From assembly GCA_038522375.1 (NCBI GenBank), contig JBCBKE010000061.1:1-18529 (forward strand): a stretch of DNA of 18,529 bases. The letters run 5' to 3'. Below are positions 1 to 6,277 of the stretch, in pieces. Position numbers and translations under genes: made by a program. A model generated the notes under the pieces. The model worked only from the letters and a program-made list of their open reading frames with translations. It searched no databases and was not told the DNA's origin. This stretch comes from UBA5336 sp038522375 (GTDB lineage: Bacteria; Pseudomonadota; Alphaproteobacteria; Caulobacterales; Hyphomonadaceae). Position 1 is the first letter of the stretch. Each line of letters starts with the position of its first letter.

Positions 1-1
1 A

Positions 2-298
2 CAGTCGGGGACAGGGGTCGATGTGGTCGGCGACCGGCTTTACACGGTTCACCGGGACTTCAGGCCCGGCGACGGCAACTATATCACCGTGAGCGTTACA
101 GCGCTGTCCGATGGGGTGCCATCAGGACCGGCCACACCATTGTTGACGCTCGATCCTTCAGGGCCGGTCGACAATTTCGAGGCCATCGCGGCGGCTACCG
201 ATCCGGAAACTGGCGCGCCAAGGCGGCTTTACATCCTCAGCGACGACAATTTCAACGACCGTCAACGCACGCTTCTTTTTGCCATTGATCTCAATTAA
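2..298 (+). CDS. Phytase-like esterase domain protein, C-terminal fragment
   Basis: This is the 3' end of a gene that begins left of the window. The frame is open from base 2 and stops at 298, giving about 98 residues. The fragment has beta-strand-rich text ending in EAIAA, then LYILSDDNFN and QRTLLFAIDLN. That ending is characteristic of the family called esterase-like activity of phytase (PF13449), a secreted beta-propeller-like domain whose last blade closes with an SDDNF...QRTLL strand. The domain is found in periplasmic or secreted proteins thought to act on phosphoesters; the substrate cannot be judged from a fragment. The GTG at 23 is internal, not a start. The next gene is the 6S RNA, about 60 bases on and probably transcribed from its own promoter. 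The family call is fairly secure, the function is not. Confidence 0.75.
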   Translation, partial: QSGTGVDVVGDRLYTVHRDFRPGDGNYITVSVTALSDGVPSGPATPLLTLDPSGPVDNFEAIAAATDPETGAPRRLYILSDDNFNDRQRTLLFAIDLN

Positions 299-320
299 CC
301 GCCATTTGACGGCCAGACGC

Positions 321-349
321 TTCAAATAGGGCGCGTTCTAGCCTATCTT
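321..349 (+). promoter_or_regulatory. Possible promoter of the 6S RNA
   Basis: A sigma-70-like pair lies just upstream of the 6S RNA: TTCAAA at 321-326 and TATCTT at 344-349, separated by 17 bases. Transcription from it would begin near 356-358, exactly where the closing stem of the RNA starts. Each hexamer matches the consensus only partly, so the call rests mainly on spacing and position. Confidence 0.45.
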
Positions 350-357
350 GGCTGTTC

Positions 358-521
358 TTGAGGGCTGCGGCGCTCGGCAGGCAGTATCAACTCCGGGGAC
401 CTTACTTTCCGTCAGGGAACTGGCATTCTGGCCAGGATCGTGGTCCTGGCTCACCCGGTGCCCACCTAGCTTGCTAGGTCTACGGGAGTGAAACAAAGCC
501 ACCGGCGACTGCGGTCCTCAG
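358..521 (+). ncRNA. ssrS: 6S RNA
   Basis: 6S RNA binds the housekeeping RNA polymerase holoenzyme by imitating an open promoter and dampens transcription in stationary phase. The fold is visible in the sequence. An 11-pair closing stem joins 360-370 (GAGGGCTGCGG) to 509-519 (CTGCGGTCCTC), with three G-U pairs. The apical hairpin pairs GCCAGGA (431-437) with TCCTGGC (444-450). The small hairpin typical of the 3' side of the central bubble is ACCTAGC (464-470) with GCTAGGT (473-479). The motifs GGGGACCTTAC on the 5' side and GGTGCCCACCTA on the 3' side match my memory of alphaproteobacterial 6S RNAs. The length, about 164 bases, is normal. The next gene is fau, the standard partner of 6S RNA across proteobacteria. 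Exact ends are estimated from the closing stem. Confidence 0.87.
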
Positions 522-563
522 ACTTATCGCCCCGCGGCAGCGGTCGGCGCGTGTGGAGTACCC

Positions 564-1211
564 ATGGCGACCATCGAACCCAACGCCGCAGCCGATGAAA
601 AACGGGCGCTCCGCAAGGAAATGAAAGTGCTGCGAGACGAGCTGAGCGCTCGCGACCCCGACGCGGGCGAGACGCTGGCTGGCAAGTTCCCACTCAAACT
701 TCTGGATCGATATGGCCCGGTCGTGTCCGGCTATTGGCCGATTGGCAGCGAGGTTGATGCTCGCGCGCTCATGAAACGGCTCCATGGCGAGGGTGCGCAG
801 CTTTGCCTTCCCCGCATCGGCGATGACGGTGTGGGGATGACGTTCCATGCCTGGTCCCCGGGAAATGTGCTCGAGACCACGCGTTTCGGGCTCCAGCAGC
901 CGTGTGCGTCTGAAATCCTCGTGAGACCGACATTGATGCTGATGCCACTCCTTGCCTTTGATCTCGAAGGGCACCGCCTCGGTTATGGCAAGGGCCACTA
1001 TGATCGGGCCATTGCAGCACTGAGAGAGCACGGACGCGTTTTTACCTGCGGGTTGGCTTTTGCTGGCCAGCAGCTCGATGCAGTGCCAGCCGAACCCCAC
1101 GATCAGGCGCTTGACTGGGCCATGACGGAAAAGGGCTCCGTCCCGCTTTTCATGACCCGCCATATGCGCGGATCGCCTGCGCCGGACCCCCATGGGCCTG
1201 ACGCCGCCTAG
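564..1211 (+). CDS. fau: 5-formyltetrahydrofolate cyclo-ligase
   Basis: This enzyme converts 5-formyl-THF to 5,10-methenyl-THF using ATP, recycling the stored folate into the one-carbon pool (EC 6.3.3.2). The 215-residue protein is close to the usual 190-200. It has the N-terminal KRALRKEMKVLRDEL helix, the central GYWPIGSEVDARAL stretch that contributes to folate binding, LCLPRI, and the family signature LGYGKGHYDR, which is part of the nucleotide-binding site. The start ATG at 564 follows GGAG at 555-558. The 6S RNA ends about 40 bases upstream, so fau is probably read through from the 6S promoter, as in gammaproteobacteria. The last 25 or so residues (after SVPLF) look like a poorly conserved tail. 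Confidence 0.93.
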   Translation: MATIEPNAAADEKRALRKEMKVLRDELSARDPDAGETLAGKFPLKLLDRYGPVVSGYWPIGSEVDARALMKRLHGEGAQLCLPRIGDDGVGMTFHAWSPGNVLETTRFGLQQPCASEILVRPTLMLMPLLAFDLEGHRLGYGKGHYDRAIAALREHGRVFTCGLAFAGQQLDAVPAEPHDQALDWAMTEKGSVPLFMTRHMRGSPAPDPHGPDAA

Positions 1212-1264
1212 TCGCCGGTGCGCTTTCCAGCGGGCAACGGCAGGGCGCTTTCGATTCAGGGCTG

Positions 1265-1279
1265 TGAAGTTTAACTTCA
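1265..1279. promoter_or_regulatory. Palindrome, possible operator upstream of CPBP gene
   Basis: TGAAGTTTAACTTCA is a perfect dyad with 7-base arms around one central base, in the 99-base gap between fau and the CPBP protease. Flanking GGC (1260-1262) and GCC (1280-1282) extend the symmetry. It could be an operator of a dimeric regulator; the shape resembles MerR-family boxes such as the SoxR site, but no regulator gene is nearby. There is no T-run after it, so it is unlikely to be a terminator. Confidence 0.35.
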
Positions 1280-1310
1280 GCCGGCGTTTGACGTCCGCCA
1301 GGAACGCGCG

Positions 1311-1931
1311 TTGAAGACGCCGATGATCGACAACGCCCCCCCTCCCAAGGCTCTCAGTCACCGGCGACTGCAACGGGACAAGGATTTCACGGGCGACCGA
1401 CTGACGACGTTCAGGCAGGTGTTTCTAAGGCATGGCTTGCCGGGATTGGCGCTGGCTGCCCTGTGTCTTGTCGATCCCGATCTTCAGGCGGTGTTTTTCG
1501 ACGGCCTTGGCCGAGGCTTCGCTTATCCGCTCCGGTACGGACTGGCGTTTGTCCTCATACTGTCCGCCTTGTCGGCCTACGCATGGTTGACCGACCGGCA
1601 GTGGAGCTGGTCAGGCGTTTCCTGGATGCTCTATCTCGGCGCACTTTCGCTTTGGGAAGAGTGGGTATTTCGACTGGCAATACCCAGCATCCTGGAGGGG
1701 TTGGGCGCGTCGATGTGGACAGCAGCGGCCCTAAGTGCGCTGGTGTTCGGCGCCGCGCACTACTTCACTCTGCGCTGGAAGTGGCAGTGGTGCGTGGGCG
1801 CGTTCATCGGCAGCCTTTTCCTCAGCCGGCAGATGCATATGCACGGGGACCTGCTTCTGATCGCCGCGTTCCACTGGGTCGCTACCTACCTGAATACGCC
1901 GCGTCCACCCGGACAATCTGCGCGCGTTTGA
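1311..1931 (+). CDS. CPBP-family intramembrane metalloprotease
   Basis: This is a small multi-pass membrane protein of the CPBP (CAAX protease/Abi, PF02517) family, whose members cut membrane or prenylated substrates or act in bacteriocin self-immunity. The motifs are in order: EEWVFR at residues 116-121 (motif 1, EExxxR), FGAAH ending at His150 (motif 2, FxxxH), and His188 in HWVATYLN (motif 4). About five hydrophobic stretches cover residues 43-60, 71-92, 103-115, 134-150 and 180-195. Residues 1-40 are polar and probably cytoplasmic. The start is taken as TTG 1311, preceded by AGGA at 1300-1303; ATG 1323, four codons later, is an alternative. The substrate is unknown. The protein is shorter than many CPBP members but has all catalytic residues. 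Linkage to fau suggests co-transcription, unless the palindrome upstream marks a separate promoter. Confidence 0.82.
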   Translation: MKTPMIDNAPPPKALSHRRLQRDKDFTGDRLTTFRQVFLRHGLPGLALAALCLVDPDLQAVFFDGLGRGFAYPLRYGLAFVLILSALSAYAWLTDRQWSWSGVSWMLYLGALSLWEEWVFRLAIPSILEGLGASMWTAAALSALVFGAAHYFTLRWKWQWCVGAFIGSLFLSRQMHMHGDLLLIAAFHWVATYLNTPRPPGQSARV

Positions 1932-2014
1932 ACAATCCGGGGACGCTGTCGGTTTAGGGAAATCACGCCGCCCGCCATGGCTTTCCTGTGCGGCCGGGCG
2001 ATCCTGTATTTCGC

Positions 2015-2042
2015 TGGACCGCCCTCGCCTTGTGGTACACTC
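2015..2042 (+). promoter_or_regulatory. Possible promoter of the iron alcohol dehydrogenase gene
   Basis: In the 200-base gap before the alcohol dehydrogenase start, TGGACC (2015-2020) and TACACT (2037-2042) are 16 bases apart, and TGG before the second gives it an extended -10 look. The leader would be about 80 bases. The remainder of the gap (1932-2131) shows no gene: an in-frame ATG-less extension back to 1988 looks non-coding. Confidence 0.35.
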
Positions 2043-2131
2043 TGGATCTTGTCCATGGGGGCGTCGCGGCTGGCGGTGCCCGACCACGCCATGACCACCG
2101 AAGCACACAAGAAGACCCGGAGGAACCCATC

Positions 2132-3274
2132 ATGCTTGCAAGCCAGAACTTCGTCATCCCACCCCTGCCGACCATTATTTTTGGCCAGGGGACGAGCCTC
2201 AAGCTCAGCGACCAGATACAGGGTCTCGGTTTGCATGCTGCCTTGATTGTCACCGACAAGAACCTGCATGCATCTGGCGTGCTCGCACCGGTCATTGATG
2301 CCCTGAGAACCGCGAACATTCATGTCGATGTGTTCGATGGTGTGGAACCCAATCCAACGGACAAGAATGTCGAGGCTGGGGCCGCGATGCTGAACAAGCT
2401 CGACACGGCCTGCGTGGTGACCATCGGTGGCGGCTCGTCCATGGATTGCGGAAAGGCCATTGCGCTACTCGCCGCGAATGGTGGCACAGTGGAAGCGATG
2501 CAGGCGACGACGCCAGCCCCTGCCAAATCGCCGGTGATTGCCGTGCCAACCACTGCTGGTACGGGCTCGGAAACCAATAATGCCTGCGTCATCACCAATA
2601 GCGGGCTCGGCCGGAAAACCTATGTCATTCATCCGAGCATCCTGCCCGCTTTCGCCATACTCGACCCGGATCTGACTGTAGGTCTTCCGACCTATCCCAC
2701 CGCGACCTGCGGCTTCGATGTGTTGACCCACGCGACCGAGGCTTTTGTCTCCATCGCGGCCAGTGCCCATTCGGATGCTGTCGCGCTTGATGCGATCGGC
2801 AAGGTGGCGAACAATCTTCGCCGGGTTGTCGAGGACGGGAGCGACACGGAGGCGCGTGCGCAGATGTTGCTCGGCTCTGCCCAGGCGGCCATGGCGTTCA
2901 ATGTTGCCGGACTTGGAACGGTGCACGGGACGGGACACGCAATTTCCGCCCGGCTGAATGCCGCCCATGGCCAGACCCTCGCCACCATGCTTCCCCATGT
3001 GATGGAGTACAACATGCCCGAGCGGGAAGAAAAGTACGCCCAGGTGGCGCGCTTGCTCGACCCGTCGTCTGCCGGAACCGGAACCGCAGCGATCGATGCC
3101 GTTTTGCAGCTTCGTAGCGACATCGGTATCGACAAGTCCATTCGCGACCTTGGCGGACAGGACGCCCTGCTACCCACCCTTGTGGAAGATGCAGCCGCCG
3201 ACCTCATCAATGGCTTCAACCCACGTCCGGTCGACGCGGCAGCATTCGAGGCGCTTTACCGAGCGGCCTGGTAG
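2132..3274 (+). CDS. Iron-containing alcohol dehydrogenase
   Basis: This is a 380-residue group III alcohol dehydrogenase (PF00465), which interconverts alcohols and aldehydes or ketones with NAD(P). All four metal ligands of the family can be placed: Asp196 and His200 in FDVLTHATEAF, His265 in VHGTGH and His279 in AAHGQ. The nucleotide-binding part shows GGGSSMDCGK (99-108) and PTTAGTGSE (139-147). Length and layout match the 380-390-residue norm, with an N-terminal Rossmann-like half and a C-terminal helical half. The start ATG 2132 follows a strong GGAGGA at 2119-2124; an upstream extension of the frame to 1988 has no ribosome binding site and unlikely protein text. The substrate cannot be assigned. 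It is convergent with the amino acid dehydrogenase, with 13 bases between stops and no visible terminator. Confidence 0.93.
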   Translation: MLASQNFVIPPLPTIIFGQGTSLKLSDQIQGLGLHAALIVTDKNLHASGVLAPVIDALRTANIHVDVFDGVEPNPTDKNVEAGAAMLNKLDTACVVTIGGGSSMDCGKAIALLAANGGTVEAMQATTPAPAKSPVIAVPTTAGTGSETNNACVITNSGLGRKTYVIHPSILPAFAILDPDLTVGLPTYPTATCGFDVLTHATEAFVSIAASAHSDAVALDAIGKVANNLRRVVEDGSDTEARAQMLLGSAQAAMAFNVAGLGTVHGTGHAISARLNAAHGQTLATMLPHVMEYNMPEREEKYAQVARLLDPSSAGTGTAAIDAVLQLRSDIGIDKSIRDLGGQDALLPTLVEDAAADLINGFNPRPVDAAAFEALYRAAW

Positions 3275-3287
3275 TTCCAGGCACCGG

Positions 3288-4343
3288 TCAGGCGTGGCGC
3301 GCGCGGCGCCCGGCATCGATACGGGCCATCGCCATGCGTTCGGCAACACTGTTGGTTGCCTCGTCGGCCTGGAACGCTGTGTCCAGCACCGCTTCCAGGG
3401 TCTTGATCAGAGCGGTGACTTTCTCATCGACCCACGCCTCGGAATAGGTGCCGGATATCTCCGACGCCACATTGATGATGCCGCCGCCATTGATAACGTA
3501 GTCGGGCGCGTAAAGGATGCCCGCCTTCCGAACCACATCGCCCATGTCGGGCGTTGAGAGCTGGTTGTTGGCGCCGCCGGCAATCACCTTCGCCTTGAGG
3601 CGCGGTAGCGTTTCGGGATTGATGGTTGCGCCCAGCGCATTGGGCGAAAAGATATCGGCATCAACGTCATAGATGGCATCGGGCGCAACGATCCGGGCCC
3701 CGGTGCGGCTCGAAACAGTATCCAGCGCGGCCTGGTCAACATCGCAGATTACGAGGTTGGCCCCGGCCGCGGCCAGGTGATCACACAAATACCCCCCAAC
3801 AGAGCCCACGCCCTGCACGGCGATGGTGCGGCCATTGAGGTCATCGCTTCCGAAGGCGCGGGCCGCCGCGGCCCTTATGCCGAGGTACACGCCGCGAGCG
3901 GTGACCGGGGATGGGTCGCCACTGGCGGCCGCGCCCAGACTGAGACCGGCTGCGTATCGGGTCACTTCGCCCGCAGTTTGAATATCGGCAACATCGATGC
4001 CCACATCCTCGGCCGTGTAGTATTGCCCCTGCAGGCTCTCGACAGCCCGGCCGAAGGCCAGGAAAAGGTCGCGTGATTTTCCCGTATGCGGATCGCCCCA
4101 GATCACCGCCTTGCCGCCTCCATGGGGCAGGCCAGCCATTGCGTTCTTGAAGCTCATGCCATGGCTGAGCCGCAAGGCGTCGGTCAGAAGTGCGTCATAG
4201 CTCTTGTAGTCCCACATGCGGCACCCCCCGGCGGTCGGCCCCAGCGCGGTGGAGTGGATGGCGATGACACACCGCAATCCACTGGCGGCATCATGGAACG
4301 CGTGGACGCCCTCATGGGCATCGAAGGACGGATGATCAAACAT
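3288..4343 (-). CDS. Glu/Leu/Phe/Val dehydrogenase, probable leucine dehydrogenase
   Basis: This NAD-dependent enzyme oxidatively deaminates an amino acid, probably leucine or another branched-chain residue, to the 2-oxo acid and ammonia. The 351-residue protein has the N-terminal substrate domain with GGCRMW (39-44), catalytic Lys66 (SFKNA) and Lys78 (GGGKA), and Asp113 in TAEDVG. These correspond to Lys68, Lys80 and Asp115 of Bacillus leucine dehydrogenase. The Rossmann domain carries GVGSVGG. The length matches leucine and phenylalanine dehydrogenases rather than the longer glutamate enzymes; Leu versus Phe or Val cannot be settled by eye. The ATG at 4343 gives the expected N-terminus (MFDHPSFD) but has only a poor ribosome binding site. 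An intrinsic terminator lies about 75 bases upstream on the same strand, so either the promoter sits in that short stretch or expression depends on read-through. Confidence 0.9.
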   Translation of the reverse strand: MFDHPSFDAHEGVHAFHDAASGLRCVIAIHSTALGPTAGGCRMWDYKSYDALLTDALRLSHGMSFKNAMAGLPHGGGKAVIWGDPHTGKSRDLFLAFGRAVESLQGQYYTAEDVGIDVADIQTAGEVTRYAAGLSLGAAASGDPSPVTARGVYLGIRAAAARAFGSDDLNGRTIAVQGVGSVGGYLCDHLAAAGANLVICDVDQAALDTVSSRTGARIVAPDAIYDVDADIFSPNALGATINPETLPRLKAKVIAGGANNQLSTPDMGDVVRKAGILYAPDYVINGGGIINVASEISGTYSEAWVDEKVTALIKTLEAVLDTAFQADEATNSVAERMAMARIDAGRRARHA

Positions 4344-4418
4344 TTCGGGGGCTTAGCGCCAGCAGCCAGCATTCGCAATCGCCGCATCGAGCTTCAGCGA
4401 CAAACTGATTGGACTTGC

Positions 4419-4471
4419 AAAAAAACAGCTCGCCAGATCATGTGCTGGGGTAAGACAATGACCTGGCGAGC
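4419..4471 (-). terminator. Strong intrinsic terminator, minus strand
   Basis: Read on the minus strand, a stem of 14 pairs (4471-4458 with 4441-4428; nine perfect GC-rich pairs followed by five with one G-U) encloses a 16-base loop. After two bases it is followed by seven T residues (4425-4419). This is a textbook Rho-independent terminator. It may end transcription of the lipoprotein hydrolase gene (stop at 4638) or of a separate small RNA. It also stands between any upstream promoter and the amino acid dehydrogenase start at 4343. Confidence 0.85.
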
Positions 4472-4532
4472 GGTGGAGGAAGCCACCGTCGGATCAGCCG
4501 TGTGCGCACACTAGCCCATCCATCAGTGCCTT
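4428..4532 (-). ncRNA. Candidate small RNA or leader with short ORF
   Basis: The 294-base gap between the two minus-strand genes holds an ordered set of elements upstream of the terminator. AAGG (4532-4529) and an ATG at 4523 open a nine-codon ORF (MDGLVCAHG) ending in TGA at 4494. It is followed by a small hairpin (GGTGG and CCACC arms at 4487-4483 and 4476-4472 on the minus strand) and then the terminator stem. The ORF contains the 12-base palindrome GTGTGCGCACAC (4500-4511). The arrangement suits either an independent small RNA of about 100 bases or an attenuated leader of the dehydrogenase gene. A clear promoter is lacking: TATGAT (4541-4536) has no good -35 at normal spacing. Between about 4540 and 4637 I see nothing else. 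Confidence 0.4.
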
Positions 4533-4637
4533 ATCATCATACAAGTTTTTTCCCGCTGCAAGCGATTGGATACTCGCAAGAATTCGATTTCCACAGGCGG
4601 CGGCTGGGTTGTTCACAGGCTTTGCCGGAAACCATCG

Positions 4638-5687
4638 CTAACCAGATTGATTTTTCAACCACGGGAACATGCCCTCGCCGCTCGGCAATTCAGCATCGGG
4701 ATCACGGAAAAACGCAAGATAATCCGACCACACCGTTTCTGCCTGCAGGTCGCGCAGGAGCATGTGGTAGCCCTTCGGGTAGTAGACGGTGCGCACGTGG
4801 TCGGGGAAATCGGCGCTTGTCCGTTGCATACCCTGTGGTGGAATGACGTAATCGTTCGCGCCGTAAGACACCAGGGTCGGGGCTGGTAAACCCGGTGCGC
4901 GTTTGTGGGCCGTTTCCATGACCGAGACCACCCCATGAACCTGATCGATCCGGTTCTCCCGCAGCATCAACGGGTTGGACCATATCTCCTGCAGCATCTC
5001 GACATTGTCCGTTGGCTCGATCCGCACAAACCGTCGCGGCGGGCGAACGATCCAGGCGGGCCTGATCCGCGCGGACATCCACAAGCTGGTACGGTAGCTG
5101 ATCGGCAGGGCGCCCCAGCCCCGGAGGCCGGGCCCGGAGAGGACGAGTCGGTCGATCTCGGGCGCATCTTCGGCGCCGAAGGTACTCATTGCGACTGCAG
5201 CACCCATGGATATCCCGACCACCACCAGGATCGCATCCGGGTGGGCGGCGCGGGCAAGGCGGACGGCGGTGCGGAGGTCTTCGCGCAGCAGCTCTTCTTC
5301 AGGCCATATGCCCCGGTTTGGAGACCGCCCGAAGCCGCGCTGGTCATAGCCATAGGTTGTCACCCCGTGCCTCGCCCAATAGGGCGCCGCCATGAAAAAG
5401 GCGTTTGCCCAATCGTTCATCCCGTGAATGCCGACCACGACGATCTCCGGGTCGCCGGCCTCGGCATCCCAAACCGTCAACCCGAGCGGCGCCCCATCAA
5501 AACTCGTAAACCGTTCTGCCGCGCGGTCGAATTGCGGCGCGGTCGTGCCGGTCACTTCGAACTGCCCTTGGGTAACGGGCATGCAGCCGGGTACTGGCAG
5601 TATCATGAGCGCTGCAAGGACGACCGAACAGAGGCCTGCAAGACCGGCAAGAGGTCGTTTTCGAACCAGGGGTGCCGTTTGAGCCAT
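4638..5687 (-). CDS. Alpha/beta hydrolase, probable lipoprotein lysophospholipase
   Basis: A 349-residue serine hydrolase of the Hydrolase_4 (monoglyceride lipase/lysophospholipase L2) type. The oxyanion region is GIHGMNDW from residue 87, the nucleophile is Ser160 in GISMG, and Asp279 (GANDYV) and His308 (KGYHML) complete the triad. The chosen start, ATG 5687, has GGAG nine bases upstream. It gives a basic then hydrophobic segment (residues 9-31) ending in LPVPGC at Cys35, a plausible though imperfect lipobox, so export and lipid anchoring are likely. This start makes the gene overlap the uracil-DNA glycosylase gene by 85 bases. An alternative ATG at 5606 would give a neat 4-base ATGA overlap but remove the signal peptide. 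The frame is open further upstream to 5801, but that part is the glycosylase gene in another frame. The substrate is unknown, probably a lipid ester. Confidence 0.85.
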   Translation of the reverse strand: MAQTAPLVRKRPLAGLAGLCSVVLAALMILPVPGCMPVTQGQFEVTGTTAPQFDRAAERFTSFDGAPLGLTVWDAEAGDPEIVVVGIHGMNDWANAFFMAAPYWARHGVTTYGYDQRGFGRSPNRGIWPEEELLREDLRTAVRLARAAHPDAILVVVGISMGAAVAMSTFGAEDAPEIDRLVLSGPGLRGWGALPISYRTSLWMSARIRPAWIVRPPRRFVRIEPTDNVEMLQEIWSNPLMLRENRIDQVHGVVSVMETAHKRAPGLPAPTLVSYGANDYVIPPQGMQRTSADFPDHVRTVYYPKGYHMLLRDLQAETVWSDYLAFFRDPDAELPSGEGMFPWLKNQSG

Positions 5688-6229
5688 GCATTGTTTCTCC
5701 AGCTTGGGTGGGGCGTTGGGAAGAGACCATCCTTCACGAAATCCCGCCAGTTTCCGACCGTTTCGGCCAAAGTGCGACCAGAACGGTGTCCGAGATGCCA
5801 TCTTTGTGAGTAAGCGCCCACAAGTAAAGTGGTTCCGATACTCGGCAGTTCAGCCAGGAGGCTGGGCCGCCAAGCCGCCGCACAGCGTTTCATGGGTGGC
5901 AGGTCTCCGCCCTTTCCGTCATATCCGGGAAAGCAGAACCCCATCGGCACGATCGCCACGCGCGATGCATCGTAAAACGCCTCATCGGTAATGCCCATCC
6001 ATGAGCGCAGACGGCGGCCTGACGGGTCATCGAATGGCTTTCCAGACTGGTCCGCAAGATTACCAGGCGCCTGGCTCGCGATCAGGATGCGGGCGGTGGA
6101 CGACACCTGGAAGATCGGATTGGGCGTGTTTGGCATGTCGCCCTTGCACAGCGCGCAGGCGCGGATACGGTATGCAAGTTCACCCAATCGCTCTTCCGAT
6201 CCAATGGCAGCTTGGCGACGCTCAGTCAT
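5603..6229 (-). CDS. Uracil-DNA glycosylase family protein
   Basis: A 208-residue member of the uracil-DNA glycosylase superfamily (PF03167, COG1573), which excises uracil or related lesions from DNA. Four cysteines, Cys25 and Cys28 (CALC) plus Cys99 and Cys116, have the spacing of the 4Fe-4S ligands of family 4 enzymes. The substrate-side motifs are SQAPG (52-56) and FDDPSGRRLRSWMGI (from 66), and the C-terminal motif is PHPSWRNN (173-180). The first motif has Gln where family 4 has Glu (GEAPG), so this is a variant clade and its base specificity is uncertain. The ATG at 6229 gives a normal N-terminus; ribosome binding is weak. A longer frame to 6637 lies over the pirin gene and is rejected. 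The gene diverges from pirin across 48 bases and its 3' end overlaps the hydrolase gene. Confidence 0.85.
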   Translation of the reverse strand: MTERRQAAIGSEERLGELAYRIRACALCKGDMPNTPNPIFQVSSTARILIASQAPGNLADQSGKPFDDPSGRRLRSWMGITDEAFYDASRVAIVPMGFCFPGYDGKGGDLPPMKRCAAAWRPSLLAELPSIGTTLLVGAYSQRWHLGHRSGRTLAETVGNWRDFVKDGLFPTPHPSWRNNAWLKRHPWFENDLLPVLQASVRSSLQRS

Positions 6230-6277
6230 TTGCCCATATCTGGCGTGAAAGCTCTGCAAGTCCAAGAAGGCTCTCCC

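Noticed and set aside
499..512. CACCGGCGACTGC shared between the 3' arm of the 6S RNA and the CPBP coding start (near 1360)
   Set aside because: It is a single short match in GC-rich DNA, with one copy fixed by RNA structure and the other by coding. It is probably chance.
1260..1282. The fau-CPBP palindrome as a transcription terminator
   Set aside because: The stem is AT-rich with almost no loop and no T-run follows on either strand, so an operator is more likely than a terminator.
480..1373. A 297-residue minus-strand frame over the 6S RNA and fau
   Set aside because: It is antisense to a clear fau gene, and no domain or ribosome site is visible.
1988..2131. N-terminal extension of the iron alcohol dehydrogenase frame
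   Set aside because: The family N-terminus and a strong GGAGGA point to ATG 2132. The extension has no ribosome site and unlikely protein text.
4184..4387. A 67-residue minus frame overlapping the start of the amino acid dehydrogenase
   Set aside because: It is in another frame of the same strand, lacks a domain and has Arg/Pro-rich shadow text. It might be read as an upstream ORF but nothing supports it.
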